Source: Vibrio palustris
GTDB taxonomy: Bacteria; Pseudomonadota; Gammaproteobacteria; Enterobacterales; Vibrionaceae
Length of the DNA stretch: 64,000 nucleotides
NCBI RefSeq assembly: GCF_024346995.1
Contig: NZ_AP024887.1
Location: 2,590,074 to 2,654,073 of the forward strand
Direction: 5' to 3'
Part shown: one piece after another, positions 26,699 to 37,386 of the stretch
How positions within the stretch are numbered: position 1 is the first letter of the stretch
Layout: the number at the start of each line of letters is the position of its first letter
The notes under the pieces: model-generated
Seen by the model: only the letters and a program-made list of their open reading frames with translations
Told to the model about the DNA's origin: nothing
Database searches by the model: none
Position numbers and translations under genes: made by a program

Positions 26699-27910
26699 TT
26701 AAGGCTCAAGCACCCATTGGTGCCATTTTTTCCCGATGGGAGAAAAGAGTATGGCAAGTCCTGGGAGTAATAACCACATTTGAATCGTTATATGCCAATA
26801 CGGGGTGACATCTAATGACTGAATTGCCATCACAATAAAACCAGAGCCACTCATTTGTAATAAGCCTAATAAGGCGGCGGCGATTCCAGCTCTATCGCCA
26901 AAAGGCGCTAGCGCTTTACCGGCAGAAGCACCCAACACCCATGCAAAACCGATAGAAGAAATAAATATCGGTAGCATAAACCGTAAGGCCGATTGTTGAC
27001 CTGACAACAATACCATTAGAGCGCCAGCTATACCTAGTAAAATAATCCCAAGAATTATTGCGCGGTGCGTGCCGAGTTTATCCATTATTTTTGGTGCGGT
27101 CATACACGCAACAATATTAAGAGCGGCATTAATACCAAACCAAAACGTAAAACTATTCATGGAGAGACCAAGACGTTCCATCAGTACGAGTGGCGCGGAG
27201 GTCACATAAGATAAGATCACCGCCATTGCCAACATACATAAGCTAGCATGAAATAAAAATACGGGGTTTTTAATCACGCTCCAGTAACGTTCCATTTGGA
27301 AAGTCGGCCTTTGCTTATCTTCCTCTGTCGCTGGATTGGTTTCTGTCATTACTCGCCAAATGAAAGCACCTGCCACCAAACTATAACCGACCATAAAAGA
27401 AAAATTAGCTCGCCAAGAGAAAGCTTGTGTCAGATAACTGCCAAGAATAGGCGCAAGCGCGGGAATAAAGCAAATAGCACCATTGAGGTAGCTGATCATA
27501 CGTCCACTTTTATCCGCGCCAAACACATCTCGAACAGTGGCAAAAGCTGCAACAGACGTCGCACATGCGCCAAACCCTTGCATTAGCCGAGCAGTGAGCA
27601 TCCATTCAATATTATGTGCTTGCCAAGCCATTAGCGAACTTAAGCAATACAGTATAATTCCGCCTAATGCGACTGTTCTACGCCCATAACGATCCGCAAG
27701 TGGCCCAGCAAACAGTTGGCCTAATCCCATCGAAAATAAAAACACAGTAATAGTGTATTTTGCTAACGCATGTTCCACGTGAAACGTTTCAGAAATCAGT
27801 GGTAACGCGGGTAAATATATATCAATACCTAACGGACTAAATAGGACTAAGAGTGTTAACAAGATCATTTGATAACGAGCTGGTGAAGTTATCCGTTGTA
27901 GAGTGGGCAT
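26699..27910 (-). CDS. MFS multidrug exporter, Bcr/CflA type
   Basis: A 403-residue major facilitator with about 12 spans. SPLGIDIYLPALPLISETF and the motif A loop GPLADRYGRRTVALGG are typical of the Bcr/CflA drug-resistance transporters. The frame is open further upstream, but the ATG at 27910 (MPTLQRITSPARYQMI) has AAGG six bases before it and matches the family N-terminus. A parS-like sequence lies inside the coding region at 27771-27786, encoding the FHVEH residues after span 1. Confidence 0.85.
   Translation of the reverse strand: MPTLQRITSPARYQMILLTLLVLFSPLGIDIYLPALPLISETFHVEHALAKYTITVFLFSMGLGQLFAGPLADRYGRRTVALGGIILYCLSSLMAWQAHNIEWMLTARLMQGFGACATSVAAFATVRDVFGADKSGRMISYLNGAICFIPALAPILGSYLTQAFSWRANFSFMVGYSLVAGAFIWRVMTETNPATEEDKQRPTFQMERYWSVIKNPVFLFHASLCMLAMAVILSYVTSAPLVLMERLGLSMNSFTFWFGINAALNIVACMTAPKIMDKLGTHRAIILGIILLGIAGALMVLLSGQQSALRFMLPIFISSIGFAWVLGASAGKALAPFGDRAGIAAALLGLLQMSGSGFIVMAIQSLDVTPYWHITIQMWLLLPGLAILFSPIGKKWHQWVLEP
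27771..27786. other. parS site 1, embedded in the MFS gene
   Basis: TGTTCCACGTGAAACG matches the chromosome-I parS consensus of vibrios as I recall it (NGTTNCACGTGAAACN) at every fixed position. It lies inside coding DNA. ParB and ParA are encoded at 59776-61457. Confidence 0.85.
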
Positions 27911-28290
27911 AGAACACCTTAAATAGAAAGAGTTTCGCTGAATATAGTGAAATAATACGCGCAAATATATTGATTTATTTTCACCCTCTTGGTTCCAAAT
28001 TGGCAACCATCACGATATCCGCGCAGATTGTGAATAGGCATGCAGTTTTATACCAATATTTTCGCAACAAAACATTAATTCTTATCGTAATTTGAGCTAA
28101 ATCAGATTGTATATTTACCCTGCTAGTTCCTTTCACTACACTGGTAAAACTTTCATATATCATACTAACGGCGGAAGATACTGGGATTCTATTACTACGC
28201 GTACTTCTAAAGAGACGCGAAATATTTTCTCACATATATATGGCCTCTTTCCGCCTTCATACGGACTGTTACAGTAAAGGATAATAATCA
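27911..28290. other. 380-bp divergent intergenic region, exporter to pepP
   Basis: AT-rich sequence upstream of both the exporter gene and pepP. I see no RNA gene, good operator or terminator in it. It presumably holds the two divergent promoters, and pepP has AAAGGATAA shortly before its ATG. Confidence 0.4.
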
Positions 28291-30081
28291 ATGCAAGTCA
28301 CAGCTCAACGTGTTGAAGCCCTACGCGGCTGGATGGCACAACATAAACTCGATGCCATCATCGTTCCTCATGAAGATGAATATCTTGGCGAGTACATTCC
28401 CGAACATAACGAACGCCTACACTGGCTGACCGGTTTTACTGGTTCGGCAGGCGCCGCGGTTGTTACCGCGACATCTGCTGCAATGTTTGTGGATGGACGC
28501 TATACCGTACAAGTCGGTAAACAGGTTCCTAATGATCTCTTCGAATATCGTCATCTCATTGAAGAACCTTATTTAGATTGGTTAATATCTGAAATGCCGA
28601 CAGGGAGTAAAGTTGGTTTTGACCCTCGCATGCATAGTGCTCAGTGGTTGACGAATGCCCAAAATAAACTCGCTCATCATTTCGATTTGGTGGTCATGGA
28701 GACGAACCCTATCGATGTATTATGGACCGATCGCCCTGCGCCAGTTGTTTCAGATATGCGTTTAATGGGACAAGAATTAGTCGGTGAAGAGAGCCATGCT
28801 AAACGTCAAAAGATCGCACAAATACTCATTAAAAATAACGCAGAAAGTGCGGTACTAACCGCGTTAGATTCAATCTGCTGGTTATTAAACATTCGCGGTT
28901 TAGATGTAGCTCGCCTTCCTGTCGTACTGTCTCACGCCATTATTCATAAAGACGCCAGTGTTGAGTTTTTCCTTGATCCAGCGCGCCTAACCGAAGGTTT
29001 TGACGAACACGTTGGTAAAGATGTTCGTGTACATCATCCTGATCAGTTAATGACTAAACTACTTGAGTTAGATAGTAAACGGGTCATGCTTGATCCAGCA
29101 ACCAGCAATGCTTGGATGATGCTAACCTTACAAAATGCCAATGCAAAAATTATCAAAGCTTCAGATCCTTGTGCGTTACCAAAAGCGGCGAAAAATGCCA
29201 CTGAAATAGCAGGTATGAAAGCCTGCCACATTCGTGATGGTGCCGCGATGGTTAACTTCCTAGCTTGGTTAGACAAACAAGTGGCGAGCCAAGCGCAATT
29301 AGATGAAGCTATTCTTGCAGATACACTCTACGCGTTTCGTAAACAAGACGACACACTAGCCGACCTGAGCTTTGATACTATCTCAGCCGCGGGCAGCAAT
29401 GCGGCCATGTGTCACTATAACCATATGAACCAACCAGAACCAGGTAAGCTACCAATGAACAGCTTATACTTGGTTGATTCGGGCGGTCAGTATATCGATG
29501 GTACAACAGATATTACCCGTACGGTCGCCATTGGTGACATAAGCAAAGAAATGAAGCAGCAGTTTACGTTAGTACTCAAAGGACATATTAGCCTCGATCA
29601 GGCTCGCTTTCCAAAAGGTACTTGTGGGCACCACCTCGATATCATGGCTCGCCAATATCTATGGGCTAACGGTTACGATTTTGATCACGGCACTGGTCAT
29701 GGTGTGGGGCATTTCCTTAATGTTCACGAAGGTCCGCAGCGTATTGGTAAAGGGACAAACCCTGTTGCTTTATTACCCGGTATGGTGTTGTCTAATGAGC
29801 CTGGTTATTACCGCGCAGAAGCCTTCGGTATTCGTATCGAGAACTTAGAGCTTGTTGTTGATATCCCAACGAGTGGTGATATGAGTATGCTAGGTTTTGA
29901 GTCACTCACTCGTTGTCCAATTGATACGCGAGCCATTGATACTTCACTCCTAACTCAGACTGAGATCGATTGGCTCAACCACTATCACGAAATCGTTTGG
30001 AATGATGTAAGCCCGTTAGTTGAAGGTGATGTCAAAACGTGGCTAAAACACGCCACTCAACCATTATCAAACACTCACTAA
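28291..30081 (+). CDS. Xaa-Pro aminopeptidase, M24B family (long three-domain form)
   Basis: Cleaves the N-terminal residue from peptides with proline in position two. The 596-residue length and two creatinase-like N-terminal domains match the long aminopeptidase P1 type rather than the 440-residue E. coli PepP. The dinuclear metal ligands are visible: two Asp in LVDSGGQYIDGTTDITRT, His in HGTGHGVGHFLNVHEGP, Glu in LSNEPGYY and Glu in RIENLEL. No signal peptide, so cytoplasmic. A terminator follows at 30101. Confidence 0.92.
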   Translation: MQVTAQRVEALRGWMAQHKLDAIIVPHEDEYLGEYIPEHNERLHWLTGFTGSAGAAVVTATSAAMFVDGRYTVQVGKQVPNDLFEYRHLIEEPYLDWLISEMPTGSKVGFDPRMHSAQWLTNAQNKLAHHFDLVVMETNPIDVLWTDRPAPVVSDMRLMGQELVGEESHAKRQKIAQILIKNNAESAVLTALDSICWLLNIRGLDVARLPVVLSHAIIHKDASVEFFLDPARLTEGFDEHVGKDVRVHHPDQLMTKLLELDSKRVMLDPATSNAWMMLTLQNANAKIIKASDPCALPKAAKNATEIAGMKACHIRDGAAMVNFLAWLDKQVASQAQLDEAILADTLYAFRKQDDTLADLSFDTISAAGSNAAMCHYNHMNQPEPGKLPMNSLYLVDSGGQYIDGTTDITRTVAIGDISKEMKQQFTLVLKGHISLDQARFPKGTCGHHLDIMARQYLWANGYDFDHGTGHGVGHFLNVHEGPQRIGKGTNPVALLPGMVLSNEPGYYRAEAFGIRIENLELVVDIPTSGDMSMLGFESLTRCPIDTRAIDTSLLTQTEIDWLNHYHEIVWNDVSPLVEGDVKTWLKHATQPLSNTH

Positions 30082-30100
30082 TCTTCTCTCTCCCGCTTTC

Positions 30101-30138
30101 AAATCCCTCAATGTTTTGAACACTGAGGGATTTTTTTT
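30101..30138 (+). terminator. Intrinsic terminator of the aminopeptidase gene
   Basis: AAATCCCTCA pairs with TGAGGGATTT (30124-30133), with an inner TGTT/AACA extension. The T-run reaches 30138. Confidence 0.9.
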
Positions 30139-30306
30139 AAACCTATTTTATTCATTATCACCCCTAATAATTAACATAAAATACAAAAAAAACACACAAA
30201 GTTAAGGATTTGTTTTTATTATCAAAAATTATCAATTCCACATAAAACCAACATAAAAATCAGAAAAAAGATTTGAGATCTAAACATTTGATGCGTAATC
30301 TTATAC

Positions 30307-30326
30307 TTAATTAATCGTTCAATTAA
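30307..30326. promoter_or_regulatory. Probable BetI operator upstream of betI
   Basis: TTAATTAATCGTTCAATTAA has perfect 6-bp outer arms (TTAATT/AATTAA), and its centre resembles the E. coli BetI site with CGTTCAAT. It overlaps or follows a TATACT -10-like hexamer at 30302-30307 and lies 17 bases before betI, consistent with autorepression relieved by choline. Confidence 0.6.
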
Positions 30327-30342
30327 AACTTAAGGGATAGTT

Positions 30343-30945
30343 ATGCCAAAAGTTGGGATGCCGGATATTCGTAAGCCTCAGCTCGTTAAAGCAACGATGG
30401 CCGTGATCGAGCGTGTCGGGTTACACGCCGCCAGTATTTCTTTGATCAGTCGTGAAGCTGGTGTCTCGACGGGGATCATTAATCACTACTTTGGTGGTAA
30501 GCATGGATTGCTTGAAGAAACGATGCGAGCCATCTTGCGTGAACACGCGCAAACGGTGATGACAACGCTAGCCGATTATCCTCTTGATGCTCATAAAGAC
30601 CGCATTAACGCGATAGTCAAAGCGAATTTTTCTGGCTATCAAGCAAGAAGCGAAGTCGCAAAAACGTGGATTGCGTTTTGGTCTTTCTCAATGCATGACC
30701 CGCAGCTACTGCGCTTACAACGTATTAACGAAAAGCGCCTCATTTCTCATTTATTAATCGAGCTTAAGCCTCTGCTTCCCAAGCCCTTAGCGCAACGTGT
30801 CGCTCAAGGTATAGCGGCGTTAATCGATGGGTTCTGGTTAAGAGGAACTTTGAATCAACAAGGAATTAACACGGAAGAAGCCAGCTTTATTATTTCCGAT
30901 TATTTAGAACATCAATTAGCGCATGCCGCGCAAGCAACTCAGTAG
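30343..30945 (+). CDS. betI: BetI, choline-responsive TetR-family repressor
   Basis: TetR-family regulator of 200 residues. The helix-turn-helix ([32 protein letters not shown]) and the conserved [25 protein letters not shown] segment match BetI. First gene of betIBA-choXWV, with its probable operator just upstream. It ends 11 bases before betB. Confidence 0.95.
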   Translation: MPKVGMPDIRKPQLVKATMAVIERVGLHAASISLISREAGVSTGIINHYFGGKHGLLEETMRAILREHAQTVMTTLADYPLDAHKDRINAIVKANFSGYQARSEVAKTWIAFWSFSMHDPQLLRLQRINEKRLISHLLIELKPLLPKPLAQRVAQGIAALIDGFWLRGTLNQQGINTEEASFIISDYLEHQLAHAAQATQ

Positions 30946-30956
30946 GTTTATTCGTT

Positions 30957-32417
30957 ATGGAAAATGCATCTTTATATATTAATGGTGAAACACGTCTCGC
31001 TTCATCTGGGACCACATTTACGACCACTAACCCCGCAACAGGTGAAACTTTAGCGGTACTTGGGCAAGCGAGTGAGCAAGATGTGCAGGATGCGATTCGA
31101 GCAGCACAAGCCGGTTTTAAAGTATGGTCTGCCATGACCGCTACAGAACGCAGCCGTATCCTACTTAAAGCCGTTGCCCTATTACGTGAACGTAATGACG
31201 AGCTGGCCGAGCTCGAAGTGCTTGATACCGGTAAGCCGCTACAAGAAGCCAACTGTGTCGATGTGGTCACAGGTGCGGATGTTATTGAATACTTCGCAGG
31301 CTTAGCTCCTGCCTTAGAAGGCACCCAACAACCCCTCTCGACTAATCAATTTTTTTACACACGTAAAGAGCCTCTGGGGATCTGTGCCGGTATTGGCGCA
31401 TGGAATTATCCAATCCAGATAGCCATGTGGAAATCTGCCCCTGCTCTTGCTGCGGGTAATGCAATGATTTTTAAACCATCAGAAGAAACCCCATTAAGTG
31501 CTCTAAAACTTGCTGAAATTTTTACGGAAGCTGGCGTACCCGCTGGCGTATTCAACGTCATCCAAGGTGATGGCCGCGTGGGTGAAATGCTGACCCAACA
31601 TCCAGATATTGCGAAAGTCTCTTTTACTGGCGAAGTGGGTACCGGCAAAAAAGTCATGGGCGCGAGTTCGCAAACGTTGAAATCAGTCACGATGGAATTA
31701 GGTGGCAAGTCGCCACTGATAATTTTTGATGACGCCAAAATAGAACAAGCTGTCTCTATCGCGATGATGGCCAATTTCTACACGCAAGGGGAAGTCTGCA
31801 CTAATGGTACCCGCGTCTTTGTTCATGACAGTATTTACGATCAGTTTATTAGCCAGCTAAAAACTCGCACAGAAAAACTTGTTATTGGTAATCCTCTACA
31901 TCTAGATACGCAAGTTGGTGCGCTTATTTCCCGTGATCATATGGAAAAAGTACTCGCTTTCATCGAACAGGCTAAACGTAGTCAAGCCACACTACTAACG
32001 GGTGGTTACCGTATTACTGAAAATGGCTTAAGCACTGGTAACTTTGTGGCTCCTACTGTTTTCACCGACTGCACCGATGAGATGGAATTAGTACAGAACG
32101 AAGTTTTTGGCCCTGTAATGGCCGTACTTAAATTTTCCGACGAAGACGAAGTCATTGCTCGCGCCAATAATACGGACTACGGACTTGCGGCAGGTATTGT
32201 GACTCACAACCTATCTCGAGCTCACCGTGTTATTCACCAACTTGAAGCTGGGATCTGCTGGGTCAACACCTGGGGAGATTCTCCTGCGCAAATGCCAGTC
32301 GGTGGATATAAATCGTCTGGCGTAGGACGTGAAAACGGTATGGAAACTCTACACCACTACACGCAAACCAAAAGCGTGCTCATTGAATTAGACGAGTTTG
32401 TTGGAGCATACGAATAA
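30957..32417 (+). CDS. betB: BetB, betaine aldehyde dehydrogenase
   Basis: NAD(P)-dependent aldehyde dehydrogenase of 486 residues making glycine betaine from betaine aldehyde. The general base Glu247 lies in MELGGKSP, and the catalytic Cys281 in [10 protein letters not shown]. The Rossmann segment [13 protein letters not shown] is present. Cytoplasmic osmoprotectant synthesis with BetA. Ten bases separate it from betA. Confidence 0.97.
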   Translation: MENASLYINGETRLASSGTTFTTTNPATGETLAVLGQASEQDVQDAIRAAQAGFKVWSAMTATERSRILLKAVALLRERNDELAELEVLDTGKPLQEANCVDVVTGADVIEYFAGLAPALEGTQQPLSTNQFFYTRKEPLGICAGIGAWNYPIQIAMWKSAPALAAGNAMIFKPSEETPLSALKLAEIFTEAGVPAGVFNVIQGDGRVGEMLTQHPDIAKVSFTGEVGTGKKVMGASSQTLKSVTMELGGKSPLIIFDDAKIEQAVSIAMMANFYTQGEVCTNGTRVFVHDSIYDQFISQLKTRTEKLVIGNPLHLDTQVGALISRDHMEKVLAFIEQAKRSQATLLTGGYRITENGLSTGNFVAPTVFTDCTDEMELVQNEVFGPVMAVLKFSDEDEVIARANNTDYGLAAGIVTHNLSRAHRVIHQLEAGICWVNTWGDSPAQMPVGGYKSSGVGRENGMETLHHYTQTKSVLIELDEFVGAYE

Positions 32418-32426
32418 GGAGGGGCT

Positions 32427-34118
32427 ATGAAAAAAGATTATGATTATATTGTCATTGGAGCGGGTTCAGCTGGGTGTGTGTTAGCGGATCGTTTAACCGA
32501 ATCAGGTGAGCTCTCAGTACTGCTTTTAGAAGCGGGCGGAAGTGACAAAAGTATTTTTATTCAAATGCCGACCGCACTTTCTTATCCAATGAACACGCCT
32601 AAATATGCATGGCAATTTGAATCATTAGCAGAAGACGGCTTAGATGGCCGTCATCTACATTGCCCTCGTGGAAAGGTTCTCGGAGGCAGCTCCTCTATCA
32701 ACGGCATGGTATACGTGCGTGGACATGCATGTGACATCGACGAATGGCAAGAATATGGAGCAACAGGCTGGAATTATGCTAACTGCCTACCCTATTTTAA
32801 GAAAGCAGAACGTTGGATTGGTGGTGAAGATACCTACCGAGGTGGCAATGGGCCATTAGCTACATGTAATGGCAATGACATGGAACTTAACCCCCTATAC
32901 CAAGCCTTTATTGATGCAGGCCAAGAAGCGGGATACCCACAAACACAAGATTATAACGGCTATCAACAAGAAGGCTTCGGCCCAATGCATATGACGGTTG
33001 ATAAAGGTATCCGCGCCTCAACGTCAAATGCCTATTTACGCCGTGCAATGAAACGCTCTAACCTAACGGTTATTAGTGGCGTACTGACTCGTAAAATCCT
33101 TCTCGAAGACAATGTTGCAACTGGCGTTGAATTTGAAAAAAATGGCGCCCTACATCAAGTAAGTGCGAATAAAGAAGTCATTTCGAGCGCAGGATCAATT
33201 GGTTCCGTGCAACTTCTACAACTCTCAGGAATAGGACCAAAAGACATTCTTGAAGAAGCTGGTGTTGATGTTGTACACGATCTACCAGGTGTTGGTAAAA
33301 ACCTGCAAGATCACTTAGAAGTTTATTTTCAATATCGTTGCACTCAGCCTATTAGCCTGAACAGTAAACTCGGTCTCATCAGCAAAGGACTAATTGGAAC
33401 TAAGTGGATGTTAACGCAAAAAGGCTTAGGTGCGACCAATCACTTTGAGTCATGCGCCTTTATCCGCTCTCGCAAAGGATTGAAATGGCCAAACTTGCAA
33501 TACCACTTTCTTCCTGCCGCCATGCGTTACGATGGCCAAACCGCTTTTGACGGACATGGTTTTCAAGTTCATGTAGGCCCAAATAAACCGCTTAGCCGAG
33601 GCAGTGTGTGGATTACGTCTAACGATGCGAACGCGAAACCCGCCATCAAATTTAACTATCTACAGCACCCACAAGATATTCAAGACTGGCGTGATTGTAT
33701 TCACCTAACTCGGGAAATCCTTGCCCAACCAGCACTGGATGATTATCGCGGCACTGAAATACAACCTAGCTTAGACGTTACCACAGATGAAGAGATTGAT
33801 AAGTGGGTAAAAGACAATGTAGAAAGTGCCTACCATCCATCATGTACCTGCAAAATGGGAGCTGCTGATGACCCGCTTGCTGTCTTAGATGAGCACTGTC
33901 GTGTCCGTGGTATTAATAACCTTAGAGTCGTCGACTCTTCCATTTTCCCGACCATTCCCAACGGAAACCTTAATGCCCCCACTATCATGGTGGCTGAACG
34001 TGCTGCAGACCTAATTTTAGATCGTTCGTTATTACCACCAACCGAGGTGCCTATATGGATAGCACCCAACTGGCAGGACACTCAAAGACTCAATACACCC
34101 AAACGTGTATCTGCATAA
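32427..34118 (+). CDS. betA: BetA, choline dehydrogenase
   Basis: GMC-family flavoprotein oxidising choline to betaine aldehyde, membrane-associated in E. coli. The N-terminal FAD-binding motif [21 protein letters not shown] signature 1 ([18 protein letters not shown]), and the C-terminal active-site His in [12 protein letters not shown] with [17 protein letters not shown] are present. Its 563 residues are normal for BetA. AGGAGG lies before the ATG. Confidence 0.96.
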   Translation: MKKDYDYIVIGAGSAGCVLADRLTESGELSVLLLEAGGSDKSIFIQMPTALSYPMNTPKYAWQFESLAEDGLDGRHLHCPRGKVLGGSSSINGMVYVRGHACDIDEWQEYGATGWNYANCLPYFKKAERWIGGEDTYRGGNGPLATCNGNDMELNPLYQAFIDAGQEAGYPQTQDYNGYQQEGFGPMHMTVDKGIRASTSNAYLRRAMKRSNLTVISGVLTRKILLEDNVATGVEFEKNGALHQVSANKEVISSAGSIGSVQLLQLSGIGPKDILEEAGVDVVHDLPGVGKNLQDHLEVYFQYRCTQPISLNSKLGLISKGLIGTKWMLTQKGLGATNHFESCAFIRSRKGLKWPNLQYHFLPAAMRYDGQTAFDGHGFQVHVGPNKPLSRGSVWITSNDANAKPAIKFNYLQHPQDIQDWRDCIHLTREILAQPALDDYRGTEIQPSLDVTTDEEIDKWVKDNVESAYHPSCTCKMGAADDPLAVLDEHCRVRGINNLRVVDSSIFPTIPNGNLNAPTIMVAERAADLILDRSLLPPTEVPIWIAPNWQDTQRLNTPKRVSA

Positions 34119-34159
34119 TCCTGCACAGTACTTTACTTAATTAAATTAAGGACAACACA

Positions 34160-35101
34160 ATGAAATACAAAGCCATTAGTCTAATTTCAACCGCCCTATT
34201 ATCGATGAATGCGTATGCGGATAACTGCGAAAAAGTAACGTTTGCCGATGTAGGTTGGACAGATATCACATCAACAACCGCTGTCGCCAGCGAAATTATA
34301 AAAGGACTCGGTTATAAGACTGACACAGAACTACTGTCTGTGCCGGTCACCTATTCATCGATGGCAAGTGGTGATATTGACGTATTTCTTGGTAACTGGA
34401 TGCCAACAATGGAAGGTGATATAGCTAAATACCGCGAAGCTGGTACCGTAGAAATTGTGCAACCAAACTTAACAGGTGCTAAATATACCCTTGCGGTGCC
34501 GAAGTACGTTTATGATGCTGGTGTCCATTCTTTTGCTGACTTAGCCAAATATGCTGATAAATTCAAAGAACGCATTTATGGAATTGAGCCTGGTAACGAT
34601 GGCAACCGACTTATTCAGTCGATGATTGATAAGAATGCTTTTAATCTAAAAGACTTTAATCTCGTCGAATCCAGCGAAGCTGGTATGGTTTCACAAGTCT
34701 CACGAGCAATACGTCGTCATCAATGGATCGCCTACTTAGGCTGGGCGCCGCATCCAATGAACAGTAAATTTGATATGAAATATCTATCTGGCGGTGATGA
34801 TTACTTTGGCCCTAATTATGGTGGAGCGAAAGTCATGACCAACGTACGTAAAGATTACCTGCAACAATGCCCTAACGTCGGTGAATTAATTACTAATCTC
34901 AAGTTCGATCTCAATATGGAAAACCATATGATGTCGCGAATTCTTAACGACAATCAAAAACCTGCTATCGCCGCACGTGCGTGGCTTAAAAGTCATGAAG
35001 AATACCTAGATAAATGGCTTAAAAATGTCAAAACCATTGATGGGAAACCAGCAAAAGCAGCGGTTATCTCCTACCTAAATAGTTCGAAAGATAACGCGTA
35101 G
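34160..35101 (+). CDS. choX: ChoX/ProX-type choline or glycine-betaine-binding protein
   Basis: Substrate-binding protein of 313 residues with a signal peptide (about residues 1-20, ending NAYAD). The pattern VTFADVGWTDITSTTAVASEI, VFLGNWMPTMEGDI and YLGWAPHPMN matches the choline-binding ChoX of rhizobia more closely than E. coli ProX. With betIBA upstream, choline import is the likely job. Vibrio papers usually name this gene proX, so the symbol is a judgement. Confidence 0.85.
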   Translation: MKYKAISLISTALLSMNAYADNCEKVTFADVGWTDITSTTAVASEIIKGLGYKTDTELLSVPVTYSSMASGDIDVFLGNWMPTMEGDIAKYREAGTVEIVQPNLTGAKYTLAVPKYVYDAGVHSFADLAKYADKFKERIYGIEPGNDGNRLIQSMIDKNAFNLKDFNLVESSEAGMVSQVSRAIRRHQWIAYLGWAPHPMNSKFDMKYLSGGDDYFGPNYGGAKVMTNVRKDYLQQCPNVGELITNLKFDLNMENHMMSRILNDNQKPAIAARAWLKSHEEYLDKWLKNVKTIDGKPAKAAVISYLNSSKDNA

Positions 35102-35165
35102 TCTCACTCTCTCACCTCAATAAAAATGGGGCTTACATGTCCCATTAATTAAACAAGGATTAATT

Positions 35166-36014
35166 GTGAATATTTTTACTGATTACAAAATCCCACTCGG
35201 TCAATGGATGGAGTCAACGGTAGATTGGTTAACAATGAATGCCTCAGGGTTCTTCGATGCCATCTCCATTTCTCTAGAAACAGTCATCATGTTTTTAGTG
35301 GATATTTTTAAGTCGATGCCAGCGGCTATGCCCATCGCTATCACCGCAGCGCTCGCTTGGTGGATTCATCGTAGTATTCCTTTGGTCGCCTTTATTATTG
35401 CGGCTTTACTACTGATATTAAATCTTGGCTATTGGGATGAAATGTTAGAAACCTTTGTGCTGGTATTTACCGCAACAGGTATCTCTATTTTAGTCGGTGT
35501 ACCTATTGGTATTATGGCCGCACACCGCCCGCTACTGTATACATTAATGCGCCCTATACTAGATCTAATGCAAACCGTACCGACCTTCGTTTATCTCATT
35601 CCAACCTTAGTTTTGTTTGGCCTTGGTGTCGTACCAGGACTTATATCTACGATTATTTTCGCTATTGCCGCACCAATTCGTCTTACCTATCTCGGCGTGA
35701 CACGTGTTCCTGAAGAGCTACTAGAAGCGGGTAAAGCCTTTGGAGCCAGTCGAATGAAATTACTGTTCAAAGTAGAGTTACCCGCTGCGATGCCCAGCAT
35801 CATGACAGGTGTGAGCCAATGCATCATGCTTTCTCTATCTATGGTCGTCGTCGCTGCACTTGTTGGAGCTGATGGCTTAGGTAAACCGGTCATCCGTGCA
35901 CTCAATACTGTCAATATCTCTCAAGGATTCGAAGCTGGCCTCGCGATCGTACTTGTCGCGATTATTCTTGATCGTCTCTGTAAAGCCCCTAGCCATAAGG
36001 AAACGCATTCATGA
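35166..36014 (+). CDS. choW: ChoW/ProW-type ABC permease
   Basis: Permease of 282 residues with about six spans and the binding-protein-dependent transport motif EELLEAGKAFGASRMKLLFKVELPAAMPSIMTG, the loop that docks on the ATPase. It follows choX after 64 bases and overlaps choV by four bases (ATGA), giving translational coupling. Probable choline or betaine import. Confidence 0.92.
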   Translation: MNIFTDYKIPLGQWMESTVDWLTMNASGFFDAISISLETVIMFLVDIFKSMPAAMPIAITAALAWWIHRSIPLVAFIIAALLLILNLGYWDEMLETFVLVFTATGISILVGVPIGIMAAHRPLLYTLMRPILDLMQTVPTFVYLIPTLVLFGLGVVPGLISTIIFAIAAPIRLTYLGVTRVPEELLEAGKAFGASRMKLLFKVELPAAMPSIMTGVSQCIMLSLSMVVVAALVGADGLGKPVIRALNTVNISQGFEAGLAIVLVAIILDRLCKAPSHKETHS

Positions 36015-37246
36015 AATCTATCTGCATTGAAAATTTAGACGTTGTATTTGGTCAACATCCAGAAAAAGCACTTACATTATTAGACCTAGGCAAAACACGC
36101 CAAGAAATTATTGATGAGACAGGTCTTGTTGTCGGTGTAAATAACGTATCCATAGACGTCAATGAGGGGGAAATCTGTGTGCTTATGGGTTTATCCGGCT
36201 CAGGTAAATCAAGCCTATTACGCGCAGTTAACGGCCTAAATACTATCACGCGTGGGTCACTCAAAATAAAAAACGACGACACTAATGTCGACTTAGCCAC
36301 ATGCAGTGAAACAGAATTGCGAGATTTGAGAATCCAGCGTATCTCGATGGTATTTCAAAAATTCGCACTGATGCCTTGGTTAAGTGTGGTTGATAATGTT
36401 GCGTTTGGTTTGGAAATGCAGGGAGTAACTAAAACCGAACGCCGTCAATGTGCTCAGGAAAAATTAGACATGGTTGGTCTTGGGGAATGGGCGAATAAAT
36501 TACCACATGAGTTATCTGGCGGCATGCAACAACGTGTTGGCTTAGCTCGGGCATTTGCTATGGATAGTGACATTCTTTTAATGGATGAGCCATTCTCAGC
36601 GCTAGACCCTCTAATCCGCTCACAACTGCAAGATGAGCTGTTAGACCTGCAAAAGAAACTCAATAAGACCATAATTTTTGTGAGTCACGATTTAGATGAA
36701 GCATTAAAGCTTGGTTCGCGTATTGCCATTATGGAATCCGGTAAGTTAATACAATATAGCAAGCCAGAAGACATTATTTTAAATCCGGAAACACAATACG
36801 TTAAAGACTTTGTTGCTCATACCAACCCATTAAATGTGCTATGTGGACGTTCATTAATGAACTCAGCGCATGACTTGAAACTGGAAGGTAATTTAGTTCA
36901 GATATGTGAAAGAGAAGATATTTGGTTAGAAAAAACGGTAGATAGCTGGGACGTATATGGAAAGCACGGCTATGACGTTGTCGAGTGGTCACCTGAAACA
37001 GACCATAAAATCTTTAATACCAATACAATTGTGATTACTACGCCAGATATCGCTATGCGCGATGCTATCGATATTCGCTATCAAACCGAGCACCCTATTG
37101 TTTTAGTCGAAGATAATCGTGTAGTCGGCACGCTCAATGATCACGATTTTTATCATGCTCTATTAGGAAAATATAATGATATTACAGATGAGCCAGAACG
37201 TGATATCAATCTCTGTAAAACAAACAAAAAAGTAAAAGCGGCTTAA
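36011..37246 (+). CDS. choV: ChoV/ProV-type ABC ATPase with C-terminal CBS-like domain
   Basis: ATPase of 411 residues. Walker A is GLSGSGKSSLLRAVNG, the signature is LSGGMQQRVGLARA and Walker B is DILLMDEPFSALDP. An N-terminal extension with FGQHPEKALTLLDLGKTRQEI is typical of the ProV/OpuAA group. The C-terminal 110 residues include one CBS-like segment (AMRDAIDIRYQTEHPIVLVEDNRVVGTLNDHDF), the region that senses ionic strength in related OpuA systems. Ends at a terminator. Confidence 0.92.
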   Translation: MKSICIENLDVVFGQHPEKALTLLDLGKTRQEIIDETGLVVGVNNVSIDVNEGEICVLMGLSGSGKSSLLRAVNGLNTITRGSLKIKNDDTNVDLATCSETELRDLRIQRISMVFQKFALMPWLSVVDNVAFGLEMQGVTKTERRQCAQEKLDMVGLGEWANKLPHELSGGMQQRVGLARAFAMDSDILLMDEPFSALDPLIRSQLQDELLDLQKKLNKTIIFVSHDLDEALKLGSRIAIMESGKLIQYSKPEDIILNPETQYVKDFVAHTNPLNVLCGRSLMNSAHDLKLEGNLVQICEREDIWLEKTVDSWDVYGKHGYDVVEWSPETDHKIFNTNTIVITTPDIAMRDAIDIRYQTEHPIVLVEDNRVVGTLNDHDFYHALLGKYNDITDEPERDINLCKTNKKVKAA

Positions 37247-37281
37247 CGTAGTACTAATTCGAATCTAGCGATAGAAGATAT

Positions 37282-37309
37282 AAAGGGTGACTCATTGAGT
37301 CACCCTTTT
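37282..37309 (+). terminator. Intrinsic terminator of betIBA-choXWV
   Basis: AAAGGGTGACTC, loop ATT, GAGTCACCCTTT gives a perfect 12-bp stem followed by TTTTC. Confidence 0.85.
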
Positions 37310-37326
37310 CGTTTTCGTTAGCAGAA

Positions 37327-37342
37327 GGTTCCACGTGAAACA
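37327..37342. other. parS site 2
   Basis: GGTTCCACGTGAAACA fits NGTTNCACGTGAAACN at every fixed position. It lies in the choV-crcB gap, 60 bp from parS site 3. Confidence 0.88.
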
Positions 37343-37386
37343 TCCAGCGTTTAGATCGTAATGTCACGAAAGATGTCCCCACTCTA

